From assembly GCA_001801465.1 (NCBI GenBank), contig MGXT01000025.1, positions 62,001-126,000 on the forward strand: a DNA stretch of 64,000 nt, written 5' to 3'. Shown in pieces: positions 8,795 through 16,423 of the stretch. Each line of letters begins with the position of its first letter. Within the stretch, counting starts at the first letter, position 1. This DNA is from Gammaproteobacteria bacterium RIFCSPHIGHO2_12_FULL_35_23 (GTDB lineage: Bacteria > Pseudomonadota > Gammaproteobacteria > UBA12402). The notes under the pieces were generated by a model. That model was not told where the DNA came from. It saw only the letters and a list, made by a program, of their open reading frames with translations, and searched no databases. A program made the position numbers and the translations under genes.

Positions 8795-9103
8795 ATGCTA
8801 TTGCCTTCAAAATACATTCACCCAACAGATGAATCCAAATTACTCGCAAAAGAGAATGATTTAGCCCTACTGGAAGTCATGCCTTTGATGGGAAGTTGCA
8901 TATTGAATGGGATCCACATGCCAGTGTGACCCCCATAGGACAGTTACCTTTTTATTCAATACCTCAAGCTGGAGCATCGTTTTTTGCCTTGGGTAGAAGA
9001 GTGTCCTTTAGCCTATGAAAGCAACCATGCGCCTTCTAAAACGGATGTGTTGGGCTCTCTGCTGTTATGTCAATTCTATTTTAAAATCCCCAGTTTTGAT
9101 TAA
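8795..9103 (+). pseudogene. Transposase N-terminal remnant (DDE, IS4/IS1380-like), frameshifted
   Basis: After an AAGGAAA ribosome site the frame opens MLLPSKYIHPTDESKLLAKE. It shifts frame near 8888 (FDGKLHIEWDPHASVTPIGQ) and again near 8953 (FIQYLKLEHRFLPWVEECPL, then SNHAPSKTDVLGSLLLCQF) before a TAA at 9101. The pattern QLPFF...W+E.CPL.Y.S.NAP.K.DVLG is that of the N-terminal part of a DDE transposase. No catalytic residues remain. It sits in the repeat-flanked graveyard. Confidence 0.65.
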
Positions 9104-9113
9104 AAATTTTTTA

Positions 9114-9208
9114 TTAGCTTGATTTTGTTTGTTGTCTATCTTTTAACCTATAGCTATTTCCATTAATAGTAACCACTGTACAATGATGTACAAGTCTTTC
9201 GTATGTCA
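9114..9208 (-). pseudogene. IstB (IS21-type) C-terminal remnant
   Basis: On the minus strand the sequence reads LTYERLVHHCTVVTINGNSY, RLKDRQQTKSS, then stop at 9114-9116. The pattern ERL-HH-T-V-I-G-SYRL is the usual C-terminus of IstB, the ATPase helper of IS21-family transposition. Only about 30 residues survive and the ATPase core is absent. It is wedged between pieces of two transposases read on the other strand. Confidence 0.6.
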
Positions 9209-9227
9209 AAAACAGATTTAAAGTTCA

Positions 9228-9473
9228 AGGCCAATCTTTCACTATACTCGTGATGCTATTAAAGCGCATATTCTGGTTTGCTTTATGGCTCTCATGATAG
9301 GTAAGTTCTTGGAGATTAAAACCCATCTATCGTTACGACGCATATGTGATATTCTTTGGGGCGTACATGAAGCACATATAGAAGACGCACTGATGGGTAA
9401 CCGAATTATATTGCAAACAAATTTAACAGGGTACAACATAAGCAAGTTTGCTGAAGTTCTGAAACCGCACTAA
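9228..9473 (+). pseudogene. Transposase C-terminal remnant (IS1634/IS4-like)
   Basis: The frame RPIFHYTRDAIKAHILVCFM, ALMIGKFLEIK, HLSLRRICDILWGVHEAH ends at a TAA at 9471-9473. The pattern of a short basic strand, then IKAHILVCFMAL, then a leucine-rich helix is the usual C-terminal end of DDE transposases of the IS1634/IS4 group, following the catalytic Glu. The start and all catalytic residues are gone. It may derive from the same element as the fragment at 8795-9103, but the middle is missing and an IstB piece lies between. Confidence 0.6.
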
Positions 9474-9494
9474 CTGGCAGAAGCCAGAAGCAAA

Positions 9495-9658
9495 TTTTTA
9501 TCAAAAAGAACTTATAAAAGCCAATACCTTGATAAAACAGCGCGCTGAATTAGCTAATAAGCTTTCAAACTTAGAGGATGAATGGTTGCTGCTTTTAGAA
9601 CAGCTAGAGGCTAAATAACTTATTGTTATTTTTGTAAAATTTATTATTTAAAGCAACC
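9495..9658 (+). repeat. 164-bp perfect direct repeat, copy 2
   Basis: This is the second copy of the ABC-F 3' end, including its stop codon (9616-9618) and 40 bp of trailing sequence. Because the upstream ABC-F gene is complete, this copy is an orphan fragment. The sequence that follows (9659 onward) may be the original downstream context of the gene. Confidence 0.95.
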
Positions 9659-9716
9659 ACGGTTTTCTATTATAAAATAGCTATACTGAGTAATTATACT
9701 AATACCATACAAACCT

Positions 9717-10325
9717 ATGACTACAGCCATTCATGAGCTATTAGCTTGGGTAGAAAATACTCATAAAATTAGAAGTGCAGATGCTCGGGATCGAGGGCCC
9801 AGAGAAGAAAGCTTTACTTTTTTTAGGCCTACTATTTCCTTTAAAGAAGTAATTATATTAGAAAATTTAACTGCCACTATTGCCTCTGATTCTTCGCAAA
9901 TAAATTATTCCTATTTTTCAGAAGGGTTTTCAATTTCTTTTAGCTATCAGAGATTTTCATTTTTAGAACGCAACAAAATTTGGGATCTTAGTGAATATGC
10001 TACTGATCCAACTTTAGCTACCTTTAGAAGCGGTTTAGCACCTCATATTTTTAACTTGGAATTTTATATTTCTACGCGTAGCAAACCTATGAGCTGGTTT
10101 GATAGAGCACGCGGCTCCTTATTACGCACCCAAAAATTATTAATTGCTATAACCTTACATAATATATTAATTGACTGCTATATTAACTTTACCTCACCCG
10201 ATAATAATGTTTTTTTTCTTGCTCTAAAAGAAGCAGCGCTAGAATTAGAAACTGGAGGTAAGCTTAATCAAATATTTAATAAAATGAAATTTTACAGCCT
10301 ACCTAAACTCTCCTCTGCTCCTTGA
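9717..10325 (+). CDS. Orphan hypothetical protein, 202 aa
   Basis: I do not recognise this family. The protein has 202 residues, is rich in Phe, Ser and Ile, and has no signal peptide or clear membrane span. The central part (SYFSEGFSISFSYQRFSFLE) looks like beta-structure, and the C-terminal half has hydrophobic helices (TQKLLIAITLHNILIDCYIN). It follows the second copy of the ABC-F repeat and converges on marC with a 2-bp gap. Codon use resembles that of its neighbours. Isolated orphans of this type in Legionellales are often secreted effectors, but nothing here proves that. Confidence 0.6.
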   Translation: MTTAIHELLAWVENTHKIRSADARDRGPREESFTFFRPTISFKEVIILENLTATIASDSSQINYSYFSEGFSISFSYQRFSFLERNKIWDLSEYATDPTLATFRSGLAPHIFNLEFYISTRSKPMSWFDRARGSLLRTQKLLIAITLHNILIDCYINFTSPDNNVFFLALKEAALELETGGKLNQIFNKMKFYSLPKLSSAP

Positions 10326-10327
10326 TA

Positions 10328-10933
10328 TTACATAGGTAATTTAAAAAAACTTTCTATCCCCGCCAAAAACATTTGGACAGCAAGAGTCATTAAAATCATG
10401 CCCATTAAACGCTCTAAAGCTATTAACCCACGTTCTCGTAATATTTTACTTAACTGGTTACCTAATAATAAAATAACCGTACTGATTAACCAGGCAATAA
10501 TTAATGCCAATAACCACTTCATCTCTTTACTCGATTCACGTGAAACAAAGAGCATAATCGTTGCCATCGTTGAGGGACCAGCAATTAAAGGAATGGCCAA
10601 AGGCACAATGAAAGGCTCTTGATGAACACGGTGCGCCTCTTCCTCTGCCTCATCAGGAAATATCATTTTTAAAGCGATCAAAAATAAGATAATACCGCCC
10701 CCTGCACTCAGGGCTGGAGTTGAAATTTGCAGGCTTCTTAAAATGGTTTTTCCTGCAAATAAAAAAATAAGTAAAATAATTAAAGCAAAAAATGTTTCCC
10801 TTAATATTATTTGGGTACGTCTTTTAGCTGTAAAGTTCTTCAGCAATGAAGCAAAAACTGGAATATTACCAATGGGGTCCATAATCAATACTAAAGTTAT
10901 TGTTGCCGTATAAAGTGTCATGGAGTTGGCCAT
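10328..10933 (-). CDS. MarC-family integral membrane protein
   Basis: This inner-membrane protein of the MarC/UPF0056 family has unknown transport activity. Its 201 residues show the usual six hydrophobic segments. It opens with LVLIMDPIGNIPVFASLL, the conserved DPxGNIP motif, and carries later family features GGGIILFLIALKMIFP and PLAIPLIAGPSTMATIMLFV, the repeated P-GP motif. Length and order fit the family. It is followed 19 bp upstream by the rubredoxin reductase gene on the same strand, so the three minus-strand genes may form one transcript. Early claims of a role in multiple antibiotic resistance were not confirmed for the family. Confidence 0.9.
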   Translation of the reverse strand: MANSMTLYTATITLVLIMDPIGNIPVFASLLKNFTAKRRTQIILRETFFALIILLIFLFAGKTILRSLQISTPALSAGGGIILFLIALKMIFPDEAEEEAHRVHQEPFIVPLAIPLIAGPSTMATIMLFVSRESSKEMKWLLALIIAWLISTVILLLGNQLSKILRERGLIALERLMGMILMTLAVQMFLAGIESFFKLPM

Positions 10934-10952
10934 CTCTCATCCTCTTAATAGT

Positions 10953-12101
10953 TTATTGTAATTCAACTTGATTGATTAAGGTCATACGGTGCTTTGTTTT
11001 ATCTCCCGTTAATAAAAAGCCCCGTATCTTTTCCTGCTCTTTATAATACCCGATTAAACCTAACTGATCACCTTCTAATTGCCAAGGTTTATTAGCTAAA
11101 CCAGGCCTTGAAACTATCACTGGATAAGCAGATGTTTTAACTACTACAGGCATACAAGGATAACGTAGACGTGTGCGCTCACCAGCTAAAGTTTTAGCCA
11201 ACGCTCTAGCACCATGTGTAATCGGCTGAACATAAGCTAATACTTCTTCCTGATATTCCACACAATCTCCTAATGCATAAATATCAGTTTGACTCGTTTC
11301 CAAATATTGATTCACTACAATGCCTTGTGCAGTTTGTAAATTAGCAGCTTTAGCTAAAGTTAAATCTGGCCGTATACCAATAGCAGAGATGACTAATTCC
11401 GTTGCAATAATTCTGCCATCTGCTAATTTAATTTGATAACTATTTTCAAACTGCTCTATTGCTACAACCCCTTGTTCTAAATACCAATTTGCACCTTTAT
11501 TCGCTAATCCCTGCTGTAAATAACGAGCTGGCTTTTCAGGCAGCAAGTTTCTAAGTGGCCAAGGTTCAAAAGAACAAACGTTGACTTGATAACCTACATT
11601 TAATAGGTCATTAGTATATTCACAACCAATCAATCCAGAACCAACAATAGTTACTTCTTTTTTATTAATTAATTTTTCTCGAAATTTAGTGTAGTCAGTT
11701 AGATTATTGACTGCTAAAATTTCAGCAGAAGTTGCTGTTTGCAACTTTAACGAAATAGTTTTAGCACCAGTTGCTAAAACTAACTTTTCATACTGTAAAG
11801 TTTTATTATCATAGCTAACTGTTTTTAATTTAGGATCGATGGTTGCCACTTGCGTATGCGTAATAATTTCTGCTTTTAATTCCTGAGCCATTTGCTTCAC
11901 CGAAGCCGTTGCTAATTGTTTTGGTGTTTGCTGCTTAGTCAAAGCAGTTGAAAGCATCGGTTTTGAATAATAATCACCATTATCTTTTGTTATTAAAATA
12001 AGCGCTTGATTAGTGTTAAGCTTTCGAAATTCGCGGGCAAGACTGTACCCAGCAAGTCCCGTCCCAATAATCACTAATGGCTGGATACTATTGCTCATCA
12101 A
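10953..12101 (-). CDS. Rubredoxin-NAD(+) reductase, FAD-dependent
   Basis: This flavoenzyme passes electrons from NADH to rubredoxin. The 382 residues show an N-terminal FAD-binding GTGLAGYSLAREFRKL (Rossmann GxGxxG, about 13-28), a second NADH-binding GSGLIGCEYTNDL near 155, and the FAD-contacting IYALGDCVEY near 275. The fold is that of the pyridine nucleotide-disulphide oxidoreductase family without the redox Cys pair, as in the Pseudomonas RubB/AlkT type. The start at 12101 (MMSN) overlaps the rubredoxin gene by 14 bp, indicating translational coupling. The pairing makes the assignment firm. Partner oxidases are not in the window; an oxygen or peroxide detoxifying role is plausible. Confidence 0.9.
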   Translation of the reverse strand: MMSNSIQPLVIIGTGLAGYSLAREFRKLNTNQALILITKDNGDYYSKPMLSTALTKQQTPKQLATASVKQMAQELKAEIITHTQVATIDPKLKTVSYDNKTLQYEKLVLATGAKTISLKLQTATSAEILAVNNLTDYTKFREKLINKKEVTIVGSGLIGCEYTNDLLNVGYQVNVCSFEPWPLRNLLPEKPARYLQQGLANKGANWYLEQGVVAIEQFENSYQIKLADGRIIATELVISAIGIRPDLTLAKAANLQTAQGIVVNQYLETSQTDIYALGDCVEYQEEVLAYVQPITHGARALAKTLAGERTRLRYPCMPVVVKTSAYPVIVSRPGLANKPWQLEGDQLGLIGYYKEQEKIRGFLLTGDKTKHRMTLINQVELQ

Positions 12102-12261
12102 GTTTATTCATCACAAAATCTAATTTGGAAGCTCCACAGTCTGGACAAAACCAGCTTTCTGGTACTTCTCCCCATGGTGTCCCAGGCTCAACCCCACTTT
12201 CTGGATCGCCAAGGGTTTCATCATAAATATAACCACAAATTAAACATTGCCACTGGCTCAT
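12088..12261 (-). CDS. Rubredoxin
   Basis: This is a 57-residue iron protein with one Fe(Cys)4 centre. The sequence begins MSQWQCLICGYIYDE and ends near PESWFCPDCGASKLDF, giving the two CxxC knuckles and the family's conserved aromatic core. The open frame extends upstream to 12369, but I chose the ATG at 12259-12261. It has AAGGAG at the right distance, and upstream residues have no match to rubredoxins. The gene overlaps its reductase by 14 bp. It shuttles electrons from the reductase to an unidentified acceptor. Confidence 0.93.
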   Translation of the reverse strand: MSQWQCLICGYIYDETLGDPESGVEPGTPWGEVPESWFCPDCGASKLDFVMNKLDEQ

Positions 12262-12595
12262 GGCCGACTCCTTAAATAAATTATTTAAAATGCTGTGAGT
12301 GTAGCAGAAGGAAATCTTAGCTGGTACCCATTCCTTATTTCTAAAAAGAACAATTTTTAACAAGCGCATTAAACTTTGGCTTACTTTTTTACAAAAAAGG
12401 CATTATTTAACCATTTTTGCTAGGTAATACTTGATGTTTTTCTAAAAAAAATGAATACTACGCGCTCAGAAATTTCCTTGCTGCAAGTTTAAATACAATT
12501 ATAAACAAGGGTAATTTAATAGCTCACAATTTCCTTAATAACTGTCTGTGCAGAGCGCCGGATGCAATTAACCCATTGATGAAGAGGACTTAACG
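12262..12595. other. Intergenic region between rubredoxin and fba
   Basis: This 334-bp divergent region has no gene I can support. It must contain promoters for the rubredoxin pair and for the aldolase. The in-frame upstream extension of rubredoxin (to 12369) is judged non-coding. Confidence 0.5.
12478..12505 (+). promoter_or_regulatory. Possible promoter for fba
   Basis: TTGCTG (12478-12483) and TATAAA (12500-12505) are spaced 16 bp apart, about 90 bp before the aldolase start. Each box departs from consensus by two bases, or by one, so the call is tentative. Confidence 0.35.
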
Positions 12596-13627
12596 ATGAC
12601 AATCAAAGCTGAATTAATCAAAACCGTTCAAAAAATAGCTGAAAAAGGCAAAGGTATTCTTGCTGCTGATGAAAGCTCAAGTACTATTAAAAAACGTTTT
12701 GATTCTATTAATCTTGCTTCTACTGAAGAAAATAGACGTGCTTACCGAGATTTATTACTGACCACACCTGGTATTGGCAATTATATTTCTGGTGTCATTT
12801 TTTATGAAGAAACTTTATATCAAAAAACTGCTGATGGTACTTTGTTTACTAAATATTTAGAGTCACAAGGTGTAGTGCCCGGTATTAAAGTAGACTTAGG
12901 ATTAATTGATTTAGCTTTAACTGATAAAGAAAAAACAACCCAAGGACTGGATGGCTTACCAGAACGTTTAGCAGAATATAAAGCAGCTGGTGCACGTTTT
13001 GCTAAATGGCGTTGTGTCTATAACATTTCTGATGTTAAACCTTCTGCCGCTGCTGTTCGCGCTAATGCTGAATTATTAGCTCGTTATGCAGCAATTTGCC
13101 AAACACAAGGTATTGTGCCTATTGTTGAACCTGAGGTTCTGATCAACGGTAATCATACCTTAGCCCGCTGTGAAACAGTAACCGAAGATGTTTTAAATAA
13201 AGTATTTTCAAGTTTGAGAAAACACGAAGTATTACTGGAAGGAATTATTTTAAAACCAAGCATGATAATTTCAGGCGATACTTGTGCTAAACAAGCTACT
13301 CCACAAGAAGTTGCTGAAGCAACAGTTCGAGTTTTAAAACGCACTGTACCTGCTGCTGTGCCTACCATAAACTTTTTATCAGGCGGGCAAACACCTGAGC
13401 AATCAACGCTTCATTTAGACCTGATGAATAAATTAGGGCCCTTACCTTGGAATTTAAGTTTTTCATATGGTCGTGCTTTACAAGAACCAAGTTTAAATAC
13501 ATGGCAAGGTAAAGCCGCTAACGTTCCTACTGCCCAAAAAGCTTTCCAAAAACGTATGCGTCTTAATAGTGCGGCAAGTTTGGGAGAATATTCAGAAAGC
13601 ATGGAACGAGGGGCTGTTACAGCTTAA
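12596..13627 (+). CDS. Class I fructose-bisphosphate aldolase
   Basis: This glycolytic and gluconeogenic enzyme cleaves fructose 1,6-bisphosphate into two triose phosphates through a Schiff base. The 343 residues fit the metal-independent, eukaryotic-type class I family: N-terminal KGILAADESSSTIKKRF, FAKWRCVYNI near 135-145, IVPIVEPEVLI near 175, the Schiff-base lysine in EGIILKPSMI (about 222), and the phosphate loop FLSGGQTPEQST. The bacterial class II enzyme is the more common one. Class I is typical of Legionella and some relatives. A GAGGA ribosome site precedes the ATG. A glycine dehydrogenase remnant follows directly. Confidence 0.95.
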   Translation: MTIKAELIKTVQKIAEKGKGILAADESSSTIKKRFDSINLASTEENRRAYRDLLLTTPGIGNYISGVIFYEETLYQKTADGTLFTKYLESQGVVPGIKVDLGLIDLALTDKEKTTQGLDGLPERLAEYKAAGARFAKWRCVYNISDVKPSAAAVRANAELLARYAAICQTQGIVPIVEPEVLINGNHTLARCETVTEDVLNKVFSSLRKHEVLLEGIILKPSMIISGDTCAKQATPQEVAEATVRVLKRTVPAAVPTINFLSGGQTPEQSTLHLDLMNKLGPLPWNLSFSYGRALQEPSLNTWQGKAANVPTAQKAFQKRMRLNSAASLGEYSESMERGAVTA

Positions 13628-13653
13628 TTTTTTATACTTATTAACGAGAGCGT

Positions 13654-14060
13654 TCATTAAACTGTGTCAGCATAAATTATCTGCAGGCTAGATTAGCGCA
13701 AGCAGGATTTAAACTAGCTTATCCTACGCGCAGAGCTACACATGAGTTTATTATTACTTTAAGTGATCAAGCGAAAGCTTATGGTGTCACTGCCAAAAGA
13801 TTACGCAAAACGTATTGGATTATGGTATTCATGCACCAACTATTTACTTTCCTCTGTTAATACCGGAGTGTTTGTTAATCGAGCCAACAGAAACTGAAAG
13901 CAAAGAGGAACTGGATAATTTTGTCGATGTGATGATTAACATCAAACACGAAGCTGAGACTAATCCTGAGTTAGTAAAAACAGCGCCACACACTATGCCA
14001 GTTCACCGCTTAGATGACGTCAAAGCTGCTAAAGATTTAGATGTGGTGTTTACAGGATAA
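13654..14060 (+). pseudogene. gcvPB: Glycine dehydrogenase subunit 2 (gcvPB) C-terminal remnant
   Basis: Translation gives [39 protein letters not shown], then a frameshift to DYAKRI, another to [38 protein letters not shown], and an end at [17 protein letters not shown]. This is the C-terminal quarter of the P-protein beta subunit of the glycine cleavage system. The PLP-lysine region is missing and at least two frameshifts (near 13797 and 13814) are present. No gcvT, gcvH or gcvPA lies nearby. The fragment shows that the system, or a second copy of it, was lost at this site. Confidence 0.85.
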
Positions 14061-14066
14061 TTGTAG

Positions 14067-14093
14067 CCCGGGTTCACTGTGTGTGAACTCGGG
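14067..14093. repeat. REP-like palindrome
   Basis: The arms CCCGGGTTCAC (14067-14077) and GTGAACTCGGG (14083-14093) pair with one mismatch around a 5-base loop. It is GC-rich in an AT-rich genome and follows the dead gcvPB fragment. GTAGCCCGGGTT-type palindromes occur as dispersed repeats in many gammaproteobacteria. Confidence 0.65.
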
Positions 14094-14105
14094 ATTAGAA
14101 ATTGT

Positions 14106-14231
14106 AACTCCCTCCTCCCTTCAGAGAGGAGAACTGGGGTGGTGGGTGTTTTTAAAAACCGCCATCCTAACCTTCTTCCTCCTTTCCATCGTCGCTAAAG
14201 TTATGGCGGACGAGGAAAGGAGGAGGGAACT
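14106..14231. repeat. MITE-like element with nested inverted repeats
   Basis: Outer arms CCCTCCTCC (14110-14118) and GGAGGAGGG (14219-14227) are complementary. Inside them TCCTCCTTTCC (14177-14187) pairs perfectly with GGAAAGGAGGA (14214-14224), with further TCGTC/GACGA pairing towards the loop. The element is about 125 bp, GC-rich compared with its surroundings and has no open frame of interest. No second copy lies in this window, so the mobile nature is inferred from structure alone. Confidence 0.55.
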
Positions 14232-14245
14232 AAATTTTTATATGT

Positions 14246-14926
14246 TTATCGCCTTAAGCCTGTAGTTACTCTTAGGCTACTAATAGATTCTGCGCCATCT
14301 ACTTCTTCTTCAGCCGCCATAGACTCAAATATTCCCGCACCTGGTAATAATGATGAAAGAGGGGCGCTTCTTATACTGAAATCTCCTGATCTGCTGGGTG
14401 ATCGTTCTAGGGATGATTGAAGCCATTTAGCCATTTGGTCGGGTCTTGCTCCTCTAGCTCCAGTTTCCCATTCTCGCTGAGAAGCGGAGCGTACTGGCCT
14501 AGAAGCTATGACTTCTTCCAAATTCAAATCATCTGGAATAGGTGATATAAAGCTAATTTCGCTAGCAGGGCTTCTTGTTGCGACACCTAATAAAGAAGTA
14601 GCATGTGGTAAAAGTGGTAAAATAGTTATTAAAGTAGTTATTAATGAAGTTGAGGATTCATCTTCTGAAGGTTCAACATCTGGAGTTAGGAATTTTTTCA
14701 AAGCTGCTAGCATTTCAGGAGCAAGTGTAATAATTTTTTGTCCTGATTTAGTTGTTTTTATTGTTCCACAAGGTCGAGTATTAAAATCTAGCTCGCGAGA
14801 AAACTCAGGGAATCTAACATGCGCAAGTAGTTGCTTTACTGCCTCGATATATTCAGGATGTTGTTTAGCAAAAAGAACTACTAATCTTTTATTTGCACGA
14901 CCAATTTTGTTAAGGGACATAAACAT
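14246..14926 (-). CDS. Orphan hypothetical protein, 226 aa
   Basis: The family is not recognised. The N-terminal 90 residues are basic and helical (RANKRLVVLFAKQHPEYIEA, VKQLLAHVRFPEFSREL). A short hydrophobic stretch follows (SLITTLITILPLLPHATSLL, about 95-114), which could be one membrane segment. The rest is disordered, Ser/Arg/Glu-rich and low in complexity. An AAGGA site stands 11 nt before the first ATG; a second ATG two codons later is possible. The gene begins after a MITE-like element on its 3' side. Orphan status and a disordered tail are common in secreted effectors, but that is speculation. Confidence 0.5.
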   Translation of the reverse strand: MFMSLNKIGRANKRLVVLFAKQHPEYIEAVKQLLAHVRFPEFSRELDFNTRPCGTIKTTKSGQKIITLAPEMLAALKKFLTPDVEPSEDESSTSLITTLITILPLLPHATSLLGVATRSPASEISFISPIPDDLNLEEVIASRPVRSASQREWETGARGARPDQMAKWLQSSLERSPSRSGDFSIRSAPLSSLLPGAGIFESMAAEEEVDGAESISSLRVTTGLRR

Positions 14927-15180
14927 AATTCAAATATTCCTTAGTTATAATTATTAAGTTTGCACAGTATATAGAAAGACTTTTTTAACAGCAAGAAGTG
15001 TGTAAAATAAAAGCACAAAATCTAGTAACCACCTTTAAAAGAATTTTTGATAACTCATTGTAAAATATCACTGTTATCGATATTATGTAATAATACAGTT
15101 AAGGAGTTGACGGATGGAGCAAGTAATGCGTTTAAATAACTGTATTTTTATATAGCACTGAAAAAAACTCACGGTGATTT

Positions 15181-15209
15181 TTGACCCTGCTGAAAAAATG
15201 CAGTAAAAT
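15181..15209 (+). promoter_or_regulatory. Promoter with internal palindrome, very close to start codon
   Basis: TTGACC (15181-15186) and TAAAAT (15204-15209) are 17 bp apart. The spacer contains CTGC-N9-GCAG, an operator-like inverted repeat. The ATG of the ATPase gene lies only 6 bp past the -10 box, so the transcript would be nearly or fully leaderless. Confidence 0.5.
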
Positions 15210-15215
15210 TAAACA

Positions 15216-15461
15216 ATGAAATATCAAAAACGCTATTTAACAATGCAGGTTGCTAGCGATTTAAACCAGAAAATGGTTTTTATTGGCGGGCCAAGACAGG
15301 TTGGTAAAACTACTTTAGCAAAACATTTTCTAAAAAATTCTGATAATGGCTATTTAAATTGGGACATCGCTAGTCAGCGTGCGCAAATATTAACTTACGA
15401 ACTTCCAACTTCACCACTTTGGATATTTGATGAAATTCATAAATATAAAAAATGGCATTAG
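15216..15461 (+). pseudogene. Truncated AAA_14/DUF4143-type ATPase
   Basis: Only the first 81 residues of an ATPase that is normally near 400 survive. They read MKYQKRYLTMQVASDLNQKM, then Walker A GGPRQVGKTTLAKHFL (about 29-44), NWDIASQRAQIL, and Walker B LWIFDEIHKYKKW before a stop. The cut falls just after Walker B; the remaining ATPase core and the C-terminal DUF4143 nuclease-like domain are absent. The next sequence is not related, so the loss is a deletion rather than a point frameshift. Like the ATPase at 7-8.5 kb, it belongs to a family that spreads with mobile DNA. Confidence 0.8.
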
Positions 15462-15518
15462 AGTCTGTAATGCTTTAACTCTTCTTAAAACCTTGATTTA
15501 AGATTTTATCTAACTTTT

Positions 15519-16340
15519 TTACGCTCGAAATAATAATTGACACTCTTCTGAAGCCAACTCTGTAATTCTTGTATCACAAACACTTATTAAAGTAAGATGC
15601 TCAGTAACAATCTTTTTTAATATGGGTTTTACTCTATTAATTAAACTATTAATTTGTTTAAGCTCTAGTAAAGCTCCTGTTAAATAAGTAAGACCGTCAC
15701 CAACCTCTACTAATTTTTCATTTTCAGGTAATTCTTCTAATTCATCCAATAAATCTTCTGCTACTTCCTTAAAATAAATACTGCTTTGTGCGCCTTCTTT
15801 TAATCTAAAGATTAAAGAATTGCCATCATCAAGCAAATCATCTATCAATATTTTTCTTGAGAAATCTATACCCTTTAACCAAGAATCAACTGAAGACTTA
15901 ATATCATTCCATATTTTGTCTTTGGCAATTCGCTCACGCAGTAAAATTGTTTGATAACTAGCATCATTCTCCTTGCTATTAATCCAGCTTACTATCTCAG
16001 CATACAAATTTTCATGTGAAGTAGTACAACTGATTACTGCTGCAAGCTCTTGTTTTCTTCCTTGTATTTGTTGTTTTATAAATATACGACGGGATATCAA
16101 TTTCTGCCATTCATTATTAAAACATTCAATAATGTATTGAGCTGACTCCTTATCAAACTGCAAGCTCTCTGCTGATGATAAAGTCCTAGAGACTTCCAAA
16201 AGTGTTCTTTTCATCCCATCATAGCTTATAATTTCAACAGGAATGCTATCATCTGCTGAAAGTTTACATAACTGGTGGCTAACATAAAATCTTGCTGTTT
16301 CGGCAATTAAAGACTGGGTCTCGATATTTAGAATACTCAT
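15519..16340 (-). CDS. Orphan helical protein, 273 aa
   Basis: The family is not recognised. The protein is predicted to be almost wholly alpha-helical and acidic, with heptad-like stretches (FKEVAEDLLDELEELPENEK, LLELKQINSLINRVKPILKK). It has no signal peptide or membrane span. It has a clean ATG at 16338-16340 and codon use like its neighbours, so it is probably expressed. It lies between a truncated ATPase and engB and seems to be a single-gene unit on the minus strand. A coiled-coil effector or structural protein is possible, but no motif decides. Confidence 0.55.
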   Translation of the reverse strand: MSILNIETQSLIAETARFYVSHQLCKLSADDSIPVEIISYDGMKRTLLEVSRTLSSAESLQFDKESAQYIIECFNNEWQKLISRRIFIKQQIQGRKQELAAVISCTTSHENLYAEIVSWINSKENDASYQTILLRERIAKDKIWNDIKSSVDSWLKGIDFSRKILIDDLLDDGNSLIFRLKEGAQSSIYFKEVAEDLLDELEELPENEKLVEVGDGLTYLTGALLELKQINSLINRVKPILKKIVTEHLTLISVCDTRITELASEECQLLFRA

Positions 16341-16423
16341 TATTTATCCTTATTATTATCTGGTAATAAATTAGACAAAAAAGAGTGGTTTAGTCAATCT
16401 TTTCTACGGGTTAGTAAATAAAT

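Noticed and set aside
9242..9473. Independent small gene on either strand within the transposase remnant
   Set aside because: The plus-strand reading is a transposase C-terminus and the minus-strand frame is its shadow; neither has a start with a ribosome site.
14508..14957. 149-codon open frame antisense to the orphan gene at 14246-14926
   Set aside because: It lies wholly or mostly on the other strand of a longer frame, has no good ribosome site, and both frames stay open by composition. The minus-strand frame has the better start and codon use.
15119..15155. A 13-codon open frame after AAGGAG upstream of the truncated ATPase
   Set aside because: It is short (MEQVMRLNNCIFI), has no family, and could be chance. 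It may be the end of a deleted antitoxin-like gene, but nothing supports that.
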